Origin: Bryoerythrophyllum caledonicum
Taxonomy: Eukaryota > Streptophyta > Bryopsida > Pottiales > Pottiaceae
NCBI GenBank assembly: GCA_963971425.1
Contig: OZ020525.1
Location: forward strand, 9,531,560 to 9,595,559
Direction: 5' to 3'
Length of the DNA: 64,000 nt
Made by a program: the position numbers and the translations under genes. The notes below the pieces were generated by a model. It did not search any database, was not told the origin of the DNA, and saw only the letters and a list, made by a program, of their open reading frames with translations. Positions 54,779 through 64,000 of the stretch are shown here, piece by piece. How positions within the stretch are numbered: position 1 is the first letter of the stretch; every line of letters begins with the position of its first letter.

Positions 54779-55315
54779 ATAGTGTGCCTTTTTGAGAGTA
54801 TACTAGTTGTGTATGGTAATTGATAGTGTATGTGTAAGAGTAGTATATTCTAAGGGTGATGTAAGACGTTATGTCATTAATCCTTTAGAGTAAACCTGTG
54901 TTTACTATTGGTGCTAAGTCCAATTGTTGAAGCATCTATATTTAGTTTTCACCATTGTATACATTATGTACTATGTAGAATATCTTTTAATCAACTGTCA
55001 ACCCTTGCATAAAATATGTTCTTTTGTAATTACGCCTGTTTATATACTATAATCCTTCAAATCTATCTTTGAAATATTGTGAAACTATATTAAATACACA
55101 TTTATCTAGTATTAACGAGGGGCCACCACAAATTAGTTGAGAATGCCAAAAAATTGCTTCCCATATGAACAACCATGATTGTACGTAATATTGTTGCAGA
55201 AGTTCAATTTTTTTTCCTTTGGAAAATATTTGTTTTCTTTGATTTTTTAATTTTTTTTCCAATTTTGCCACTTTTGTTCGCAATGGCCGCCGTTGTACCC
55301 AAGTGCACTTTTAAA
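54779..55315. other. Right subterminal region of the giant element
   Basis: AT-rich, no gene. Likely 3' untranslated region and polyadenylation signals of the putative transposase. Confidence 0.45.
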
Positions 55316-55347
55316 TGGCCAAGTGCATAATTGCTTAATTGCGTGTT
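55316..55347 (-). repeat. Right terminal inverted repeat of the giant element
   Basis: Ends ...GCTTAATTGCGTGTT, the inverse of the left end. AAGTGCA/TGCACTT form a hairpin here too (about 55301-55327). Confidence 0.85.
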
Positions 55348-56241
55348 TATGGTGTCAATATCCAACATTCCACTTTGAAATTTTTACTATAGAAAGACAT
55401 TACCAAGAGCTCTGTGGGAAAAAAAAAATTCCTAAATTGGACATTTGATAAAAAAGTTATAGGGTTTTGAATTTTAAATGGGGAGAGCGGGCACCACGAG
55501 CACCTCCAAAAACTTTTGATAGGACACTCTATTGAAAGTGAGATTTTGAGAACTCGCAAGTAATATTATCTCCCTTCATGTTGTCAAAAAAAAGTTCTTG
55601 TCTTTAGTGAAAAATAGCATACCAACCCAAGTCAAACATTTTCACACATTGTCACTCATTGTTGGGCAGGGTACCAAAAAAACTTCTTCTTTTCCACATA
55701 AAACCTAGAGATCTTCATATTTTTCACTTTTTATTTTTTCCACAACAATATGTAATGTAAACCTTCTTATTAACCATTCGGATTATCAATCGAAAACATA
55801 TTAAGTTCAAAAAAAATTAATGTGTGAATTAACAAATTTTGAGCCTCCACTCCTTGCACGCTTGTTTTGAATATGCTACACCCTGTCTCTACCTCTAAAA
55901 ATTGGTGTGTAAGGAGCTAACATCATGCTTAACAAGATGGTAATAGATTTAGACCTTGTGTAGTGAAATTTCTTGACACCAACTGAAGTCAAAGTCTGCT
56001 GATCCACTAAACGCAGGGAAAAAAATGAACCATTTGCTTGACTTCAAACACTATAATCTTTCAATCCGTGCGGTCAAAGTTTATGAAATTTTGAACATGT
56101 ATTACTTAATAAGCCTTTAATGAGATCTTACGGTCAGAACTAAAAATAAAAGTTTTTGTTACCTTCTTTATTCATTGCACTAGAATCCATTAATTTTGAA
56201 GTGTTTTTGGTGTACAATTGTCTTGGTACCTTAGGGGTTAA
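55348..56241 (-). mobile_element. TTAA MITE copy C, remainder (894 bases)
   Basis: Begins with TATG, the second half of the target duplication, then GTGTCAATATCC, and runs to ACCTTAGGGGTTAA. It is the reverse-orientation continuation of 32635-32696. The sequence is close to copies A and B throughout. Confidence 0.85.
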
Positions 56242-59200
56242 TGAAGTAAAATCAAAATGGATAGAAGTGTTCTAGATGAGATATATGTTTGCATTTTGTT
56301 GGTGAACAAATATGTATTCATATACATTTATCTTAAAATAATTTAGTACTACACTTGAGTAGTTCGTAGATATGTATGAGAATTTTGAACTAAAATAAAA
56401 CTAACATGTTCAAGTTGTTATAGTTTAATATACCATTCAATAAAGGTTATTTTTGGTACAATATATGCCCAATTGATCTACTGAGCTACCAATTTAACGT
56501 ATTTTAAAATAAAAATTGGATAAAGAAATTTATAACATAAAATCCTTCTTTTTATGATGACAACTTTCAAGAATTGAGATCAACTTTATTTTTGATGACT
56601 ACTACGGAAGCAACTAATCCAAGTATTCTTGATTTGGATCAAATATAATTTATAGATTTGGAACAAGTTGATTCAAGTTTTAAATCTTATCTTACTTACA
56701 CCATCAACTTCTCCCTTAAAATGTCATATTTCTTGATGACATTGCATTTGATCATTGTGGAATTCCTTCAACCTTACGAAAGCAAACACCCCTTGGCGGC
56801 ACTCCTTCACAGAAGCACCCATGGCTTCAACGATATCAAAATAAGCTACAGCATTTTGCTCGCAAACAAATTTCTCGGCAAAATCTATGTAGCCTTTGTG
56901 AGTAGAAAAACTGAACACCTCACTATCGACTTACATGTACATACCCGCCTTGCCGCTTGCCTTTGGAGTGATATACTTATGGTTGCTTGAAGACGGAGAG
57001 TGTTGCCTCATAATTCCTATAGTTATCGTATTTTGACTTTGATGGTTATGATGATTGGAGATTAGCTAGTATTAAAGAATGGTTATTAGTGTGTTGATGG
57101 AGAGTTTGTGAATGATTCGTAATCACTTCTTTGTAGATTTAAGAGCATGTGATGAACTAGTGGAGATGATATGGCATGGGATGTCATTTTCATGGCATTG
57201 TGCCATTAAAAACTAGTGTTAAACTTATTAGAATGGGAAATAGTGTTCAAATTAGTGTGAGTTTAGTACTAAGGACTAAAAGTTCATTAGCAAAGAAAAA
57301 TAATGGTGGAAACCCGAACCTAAAATTATTGTTTCTGTTTGTTTTCCTAAAATTAATATTGTTTATGTTTATATTCTTGAAAATTCTTTTGGCATTTCAC
57401 TTGTGAAGTTTTATTAAGTCAAAGATTTTTTTAAGGATTCCTTAGTAATAGGAATATTTAATTCCATATAGAATTTTATACTAATATTTTAAAGTCTAAA
57501 GTAAATATTAGTAATAAATGTTATACATGTAAGATAAATTTGAAAAATCCTCTTTAAAGTGCAAGAATATTAAAAATATTATTGTTGAATAGTTTAAAAA
57601 GTTTCTAAGATAACTCAACAAATCAAATTATTCTTTTCATTTTGGATTACAAACTTTTTTGAATACAAGTTATTACTCTTAATCTTTGAATGATTGAAAC
57701 TTTATTATAAAAAGTCTCTTCAAAACAAACTCTGTAAAAGAAATTATCGTGGGACTGCTTTGGTCTTGTTTACAGAATAGCTCTCTAGGTCCATCACCAA
57801 TGTTGACATAGACTTGTCAAAGCTCTGTTTTACTGAGCAGTTGCACATCAACCAGAGTGGGATGGGCAGTTGAAAGTCCCGGGAAGTGCTAAATGTGGTC
57901 ATGTCGAAATCGACAATTTAGGTCTAAATCTTGAATTCATCATGTGATGTTCTCCTACAAGCAATCAAGTACGCCCTCATCACTCACTCAAAGTTTGCCA
58001 CTGACCACTTCAAATAAATGCCCAGAATTATACTTTCTCTAAATTCTTCTGGTTAGGATTCAGGATCTAGTCTGGTATAGTCATGGGCAGTGAAGGCTGA
58101 ATTGCAAAATCAGCTTTCTTTTGTTTGATTCCCATAGTCTCGATTTGTCTTATCAGAAGTCTTGCACACATGTTATCAATTGCTTTGCTTGTGTTCACCA
58201 TTAGGTACCTAGATTAACAAAATCTCTCTTGAGAGAACTTCCACTAGTTATTTTTTCTTTCATTCTCCCAACAGTTTATCACAACTCAGGAAGAACAATT
58301 TGCATGCATGTTCAAACATATAAGGGTGAAGGATCCATATCTGCAAAAATTGTATGCTCACCTCGCAGGGATGTGATGTGCGTGTGTAGATTACGATGCT
58401 TTGGCAGAGATTTTCTCAGAGTTGTATGTAGTATACTGGAATATTTTCAAAATATTTTTTGAACTACACTAGAAGACTTTCTGAGATGGCCATGAAACAC
58501 TCAGAGTTGGTTAATCAATTCAGAATCTATAGATCATCACATGTGGAAAACATGCAATTGGGAACATGTTTGCATCGGGTTCCCGTCCGGACATCAAGAC
58601 AATAATGAACCTTTTTTTTCTATGTCAGCTTCTTGTTTTTAGGTAGAGTATGTCACACCACCATAGTCCATAACCAGATCAGTGCAAGATATTATTTAAT
58701 GCAAAGTTTCTTTCTACTGTATTACTTTTGGGGAGTCTCTTGCAGATACTGTTTTGTTTTTAATTGCGTCTAATTCCCTGGCCCTCACCTCCCATCTTTA
58801 ATGGGATATTTGACGTCTTCTTGAAATTATTCACACAATGAAGATTTTCAAAGATGATGGAACCATCATCCACCATGAGGTCTATGTAGCTGTTTGATTC
58901 CATGATGTAACTGCGTTCTTGAATGATGAATGGCTACACACCCAAGCCTATGTATGGGGTACAGCACAAAAGACAAAGAAAAGTCATGACATGACATTGA
59001 GTTCATGCTCAAAGATAATGTGCGCCCTGGAGATTAAGTCAGACAACAAATATTCAATGTTGTTGTGAGGAACAAACAATACACAGTTCCCTGAATATAG
59101 TGTACACTGGACTATTTGAAATTTCCTACACTAATTGAAAATTTACATGCAATTGTCAAATGACACACACTTGTTTGAGAACAAATACCCAATCGGAACT

Positions 59201-59299
59201 TGCCATGTACATGCTTTGATGGAAATCAGTGTGGGTGATCTACATCAAGAAATCCTCTACACTGTATGTACCAGTCCCACTTCATATTGGGCAAAATCA
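56242..59299. other. No recognisable gene
   Basis: AT-rich. The best frames are 110 codons (56658-56990 plus), 76 (57176-57406 plus) and 77 (58229-58462 plus), without motifs. At 59086-59140 is a solo copy of the end of the MITE at 62394-63045 (CTGAATATAGTGTA). Confidence 0.4.
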
Positions 59300-59579
59300 G
59301 GCCCAGGGCAAATTGACCCCCTCATTGGTACTCACCCGAGGGGGCCACGAGGTGGTGGAGTCAAACCTGGCCCCTACTTTGTTTTTGGGTAGGAACCTAT
59401 TTATAGCAAGGAAGGGTCCTCTTGGATAAACAATGCCCGTAGGCCTCAAATTTGTCCAAAAAAATCCAAAAAAGCCTCTAGACCCCCCAAAATAAAAGGG
59501 CCAGAAAAATGCTCCCGTGCAATTAAGAAGGGGCTCACCTCGCGTAAGTACGAATGAGGGGATCAATTCGCCTTGGGCC
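59300..59579. mobile_element. 280-bp foldback MITE, copy 1, with an empty TTAA site
   Basis: The arms GGCCCAGGGCAAATTGACCC and its inverse pair for about 50 bases. AAAATCA stands on both sides (7-bp direct repeat), suggesting a hAT-type duplication. A diverged inverted copy 2 lies at about 60340-62380 and has received two TTAA MITEs. Confidence 0.65.
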
Positions 59580-59609
59580 AAAATCAGGGATCTCTATAAT
59601 CTTGGGCTG

Positions 59610-60334
59610 CTACACTAAAGATGGCTTTTAGTGTAATGATACAAATAGTGAAATTACCCTAGTACACTATTTGTTAACAAGTTGGCCATTTGTGTTAGCC
59701 GCCATTGTCATGAATGTTATCTGTCAATTTAATATATATTTAATGAATATTTAATGGATTTAATATAAATTTCTTATGTATATTTAAAGTGTATTTGAAT
59801 ACTAATAAAAATTTAAAGGATTTCTAATGAATATTTAATTCATATTTAATGATTAACTAATGAATATTTAATGTATATTTCTTTATTTATTGTATATTTA
59901 TGATTTTTTCCTTCTCCAATATTCCTTTCTTTCCTCACTTTACTTCTAATTCTTATTTTTTCAATCTCGTACTTGCGGTTTCATTTTCCTTCCATATGTA
60001 AATTCTACTTTGTCCAATTTTTAAGATTTTCCTTTTGTTCCATATCTACGTTGAATTTTTTCCAACCTTTCTCATGCAAATTCTTGTTTTTCTAAATGCA
60101 CTCAAATATTTTTTTCCTTGATGCAAGAAATGTACCCATAATTATTTTCTAGGTTGCATACACTAAATGTCCACAAGTAAAAAACCTTATATCCCACTAT
60201 TTACTAGAATAGACATTTAATGTAGTAGTTGACATTTAGTGTATAGTTTTGTCACTACACTAATTGTAAACTTTACAATTAGTGTATGGGTTCGTATTTA
60301 GTGTCCACTACACTAAATGCCATCTTTAGTGTAG
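59610..60334. mobile_element. 725-bp MITE with CTACACTAAAGATGGC ends
   Basis: The left end and reversed right end share CTACACTAAAGATGGCWTTT over about 28 bases. The interior is AT-rich, with repeated TTTAATGAATATTTAAT words. No clear target duplication is seen. Confidence 0.6.
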
Positions 60335-60360
60335 TGTCCTCGGGGAGATGGGGCCTTGTC

Positions 60361-61251
60361 TTAACCCCTAAGAGCCCAAGTGTAAGTGGGGCGTACTTTT
60401 TGGATTTTGGTCAGATTCCTACCATTCGTTTTTTTTCTAAAACTCTTATACTGGATTGTCCTTGATAAGAGCTTGATGGAGATATTTTTATTATTATTTT
60501 TGGATAAATGGTTTGAAAGTTAGTACCACTCAAAGTTAGAAATGGGGACTCTGGGCAGCTCCAAAATTTTGCTAGAAGTTCGTATTGACATTGAGATTTT
60601 CCATACGTGCAGAGAATATTACGTTTTTTGAAGATGTCAATCTTTTTTGTCTTTAGTGTAAAAAACATTTTATCACATTTCGGGCAGGCGAGGAAAAACA
60701 CTTCATCTTTTTTCTATAAAACCTAGAGGTCTTCATATTTTTCACTTTTTATTTTTTCAACAACAATGTGTGGTGTAAGCCTTCTTATCGACCTTTAGAT
60801 TATCATTTTAAAACATATTACATTCTCAAAAAAAATTCGTGAATTGACAATTGTTGAACCTCCACTCCTTCCACACTTGTTTTGAATATGCTACACCCCT
60901 TCTCTACCTCTAAAAACTGTTGTATACGGAACTAACATCATGCTAAACACAATGGTAAAAGATTTAGACCTTGTGTAGTGCAAAACTTTAATATCCAACG
61001 AAGTCAAATTCTGCTAATCCACTCAACACAAGGAAGAAAATGAGCCATTTTCTTGACTTCAAACACTATAATCTTTCACTCTGTGCGGTCAAAGTGTATG
61101 AAATTTTTTGAGTATCTAACTTAGTAAGTCATTATGGAGATCATGCGGTCAAAAGGAAAAATATAAGGTTTTGTTTCCTTACTCATTGCACTAGAATCAA
61201 CAATTTTGAAGTGTTTTTGGTGTGAAATTGTCATGGGCTTTTAAGGGTTAA
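60361..61251 (-). mobile_element. TTAA MITE copy F (891 bp)
   Basis: TTAACCCCTAAGAGCCC at the left, GCTTTTAAGGGTTAA at the right. It is inserted in foldback copy 2 at a TTAA that is uninterrupted in copy 1 (AATTAAGAAG at 59521). Confidence 0.75.
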
Positions 61252-61368
61252 TGGCACCCTCCATTTTTTTGGCCCTCTCATTTTAGGGGATCTAGAGGCT
61301 TTTTTAAGGAATAAATTGGAAAATTTTGGGCATGTGGCCCCAAATTACTGTGGAAGGCCCCTTCTACT
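61252..61368 (-). mobile_element. Foldback MITE copy 2, middle segment between copies F and B
   Basis: TTTGGCCCTCTCATTTTAGG and ATCTAGAGGCTTTTTT match the reverse of about 59455-59515. The copy continues at 62328-62380 beyond copy B. Confidence 0.6.
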
Positions 61369-62327
61369 TTAACCCCTAAGGTACCGTGACAGTTTTACAC
61401 CAAAAACACTTCAAAATTAATGGATTCTAGTGCAATGAATAAAGAAGGTAACAAAAACTTTGACTTTTAGTTCTGACCGTAGGATCTCAATAAAGGCTTA
61501 TTAAGTAATACATGTACAAAATTTCATAAACTTTGACCGCACAGATTGAAAGATTATAGTGTTTGAAGTCAAGCAAATGGTTCATTTTCTTCCCTGCGTT
61601 TAGTGGATCAGCAGACTTTGACTTCAGTTGGTGTCAAAAAAATTCACTACACAAGGTCTAAATCTATTACCATCTTGTTAAGCATGATGTTAGCTCCTTA
61701 CACACCAATTTTTAGAGGTAGAGACGGGGTGTAGCATATTCAAAACAAGTGTGCAAGGAGTGGAGGCTCGAAATTTGTTAATTCACACTTTAATTTTTTT
61801 TGAACTTAATATGTTTTTGATTGATAATCCGAATGGTTAATATGAAGGTTTACATTACATATTGTTGTGTAAAAAATAAAAAGTGAAAAATATAAAGATA
61901 GCTAGGGTTTATGTGGAAAAGAAGAAGTTTTTTTGGTACCTTGCCCGACAATGAGTGACAATGTGTGAAAATGTTTGACTTGGGTTGGTATGCTATTTTT
62001 CACTAAAGACAAGAATTTTTTTTTGACAATATGAAGGGAGATAATATTACTTGCAAGTACTGAAAATCTCACTTTCAATAGAGTGTCCTATCAAAAGTTT
62101 TTGGAGGTGCCCGAGGTGCCCGCCCTCTCCATTTAAAATTCAAAACCCTATAACTTTTTTTTATCAAATATCCAATTTAGGGAAAAAAAAATTGTTTTCC
62201 CACTAAGGTCTTGGTAATGTCTTTCTACAGTAGAAATTTCAAAGAAGAATGTTGGAAATTGACACCATATGAACCTGACCAAACTTTCAAAAAGCCCATT
62301 TTTGACACTTGGTACCTGAGGGATTAA
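61369..62327 (+). mobile_element. TTAA MITE copy B (959 bp)
   Basis: TTAACCCCTAAGGTACCGTG to GGTACCTGAGGGATTAA. Very similar to copy A over its whole length. It lies in foldback copy 2 between CTTCTACT and ATAGGTCCCC; copy 1 has GCTATAAATAGG at the same place. Confidence 0.8.
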
Positions 62328-62393
62328 ATAGGTCCCCATCCAATAAGAAAATAGGGGCCATGTTTTACTCCACCCCGCTCATCCAAACGCTGG

Positions 62394-63045
62394 TACACCG
62401 TTCCTTGAATATAGTGTAGACTAGACTATTTGAAATTTCCTACACTAATTTCATTAAACGCAAATTAAAGTGGTCCACTTCAATTTTCCATCCACATCAA
62501 ATCATGTCCATTAGAAATAGTGTGGCTTGTTTCAAAATAAAAGACACGGGAATTGATGTGGATAAGTTTTTACAAGATGTACCCTAAAACCAAAATTATA
62601 ATATAATAACATAATAATAACATAATAACATAATAACAACATAGTAACATAATAAAATAATAACATAATAATATAATAACATAATAAAATAATATAACAT
62701 AATAATATAATAACATAATAATATTATTTTATAACATAAGAATATAAATATAATATTATAATATAATAGAATAGAATATAATATTAACATAATAATATAA
62801 CATAATAACATAAGAATATAATAATAACATAATAATAACATATATGAATAACATAATAACATATATTATAATATTAATATTGTATACAATAATAACATAT
62901 ATAATAATAACATATTAATACTATATTAATAACCAAAATTGATGTGGTCCACATCAATTGTCATCCAAAACTAGAATTGATGTGGTCCACCTCAATTTTC
63001 ATCCACATTACCTATACCTCCACACTATATTCAGTGAACGGTGTA
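62394..63045. mobile_element. MITE with TACACCGTTC ends and a microsatellite core
   Basis: The ends TACACCGTTCCTTGAATATA and, read in reverse, TACACCGTTCACTGAATATA are inverted copies. The interior from about 62597 to 62935 is an irregular ATAATAACAT repeat. GATGTGGTCCAC words flank the core on both sides. Confidence 0.6.
62597..62935 (+). repeat. Degenerate (ATAATAACAT)n microsatellite
   Basis: Almost pure A/T with interspersed C. Tyr/Leu/Ile-rich frames here are repeat artefacts. Confidence 0.85.
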
Positions 63046-64000
63046 GCACACAACTAGAGAGATCCCAAAATCAGTTGTCTTTCACTAATAAACAAATTCA
63101 AAAGCCCATGCTCTCATGACTATACCTGCACTCGTATGACAACATGTGGCAAACATAAGTTGCATCATTGGAAGCTAATGCAAAGATAAGTCACATGACG
63201 TAAACAATTATGACATGATAATGTGTCAATACAGACAACTGTAGTTTCTACATTACCACAGTTTGTAGGTCTCATTGCTCAATCTGAGGGCTGCTGTAGG
63301 CTATGGTGGAGAAGTTCACTGGTCAAGAATTCTAGGGAAATGGAGCAATATGGTTGGAGTAAAATTTGTTCTTCACCAGATGGGTTTAGACTACGGCCAA
63401 GACTTGTAAGGTGGAGAACTTCAACCATGGATGGGAAAATGACATGGCCGCTTATGTGGCAACACTTTTTATAAGAGTTCTTCTCTGGTGGTATAGTTTC
63501 TTGTCAAGCCTCAACCCCCCAAACAAGAAACTGGCCACTGGATAAGAGCAACATCTTCACGCATTATTTTATTGGCTTTCCATCTTGTCCAACATCCCAT
63601 TGGTTGCCTCAAATAACCATTAGTTGACAAGTGGTATCAACTAATGTCATTTGTAGATCTTGTGGATGGAGGAATCTTGGTTTCTTTGTGAAGAGCTTCA
63701 AGAAGGTGAGATCATTGTTGGCTACATCAGAGATGAAGTTCCTGAAGAACTTGTCTGTAAACATTTTGGCCCTAAGTATTTAAAGAGCGGGTGGAAATCT
63801 AATGCTAGAATTACACCAGGTCCGCAAGCCACCATTCTTTTGTTGTATCAGCAAATATATGACGTTTATGAGATGCCTAATAAGGAGATCAGTCTTTAGT
63901 TTGCTAAAGGTTTGAATATGTTGTGCCTGGAGAAGAGTATAATTGGTCTCAATCTTACATTAACATCTTTCAATTGGTGCCTTTATGAATACGCAAAACA
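63046..64000. other. No recognised gene; one unidentified 79-codon frame
   Basis: The frame at 63660-63899 (plus) starts MWMEESWFLCEELQEGE and has a protein-like composition, but I do not recognise it. The neighbouring frame 63223-63474 has no features. The window ends here, so a gene could continue to the right. Confidence 0.3.

Larger units (their letters stand above)
32697..55347. mobile_element. Giant 22.65-kb DNA transposon candidate with 32-bp inverted repeats and 4-bp target duplication
   Basis: Both ends are inverted copies beginning AACACGCAATTAAGC: the first 27 bases are identical, then one mismatch and four matches. TATG directly abuts both ends, and the intact target can be read in MITE copies A and B. 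The 3'-most coding regions point outward: an unknown large ORF on the minus strand near the left end, and a DUF7869-like putative transposase on the plus strand near the right. A 9.45-kb gypsy element, several TTAA MITEs and an N gap are nested inside, so the original unit was probably 8-12 kb. A 4-bp duplication is known for Sola and Ginger and about 3-4 bp for Academ. Which of these it belongs to, if any, cannot be told from sequence reading alone. Confidence 0.75.

Noticed and set aside
62596-62862. 88-codon Leu/Tyr-rich frame that could pass as a membrane protein
   Set aside because: It is a translation of the ATAATAACAT microsatellite.
1-64000. CRISPR arrays, bacterial operons, tRNA or rRNA genes
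   Set aside because: No regularly spaced short direct repeats with unique spacers, no clover-leaf or conserved rRNA blocks; introns and transposon types show eukaryotic nuclear DNA.

Overview
The window looks like nuclear DNA of a streptophyte: a land plant or charophyte alga, probably not a seed plant. This is inferred from GT-AG introns, plant-style TAGGGTTT (telo-box) elements, a Ty3/gypsy element with long LTRs, Myb-type PIF/Harbinger genes and an RNase H-bearing LINE. I see no tRNA, rRNA or CRISPR. Only one weak candidate host exon (about 7.85 kb) is visible. Nearly everything else that can be recognised is transposon, mostly broken and deeply nested.

Left part (1-29.3 kb). A PIF/Harbinger-like element (3327-5304, TTA target duplication) keeps a spliced Myb-partner gene but no transposase. 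A hAT element (9806-13339) has a two-exon transposase with two nonsense codons. A TTAA-flanked MITE (13871-14824) is followed by a Tc1/mariner-related element made almost entirely of ~177-bp repeats (14839-16149) and by a degenerate Tc1 transposase (16.66-17.11 kb). A LINE on the minus strand (17.7-21.19 kb) is split by a Harbinger-like element (18867-20386) and cut off by an LTR element (21189-26640), which itself abuts a Helitron helicase remnant.

Middle (29.3-32.1 kb). A 2.78-kb Tc1-type element has 577-bp terminal inverted repeats and a frameshifted DD34E transposase.

Core (32.7-55.35 kb). The most interesting structure is a 22,651-bp unit bounded by 32-bp inverted repeats and a 4-bp TATG duplication. 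It lies inside a TTAA MITE whose two halves are still recognisable at 32635-32696 and 55348-56241. It carries two divergent coding regions whose 3' ends face the termini. On the minus strand is a large protein of unknown family (33376-36033, perhaps continuing at 45644-46139). On the plus strand is a broken DUF7869-like putative transposase (51.59-54.78 kb). A Ty3/gypsy element with ~99% identical LTRs (36191-45643), several TTAA MITEs and a 200-N assembly gap lie inside it. If the boundaries hold, this is a giant DNA transposon of a poorly described type.

Right part (56.2-64 kb). This is a cluster of foldback and TTAA MITEs. Two insertions can be checked against a nearby related copy that still has the empty TTAA-type site. 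The flanks show no recognisable gene.

Nesting gives relative ages. The MITE at 32.6/55.3 kb predates the giant element, which predates the gypsy element; the LINE predates both its Harbinger and its LTR insertion.
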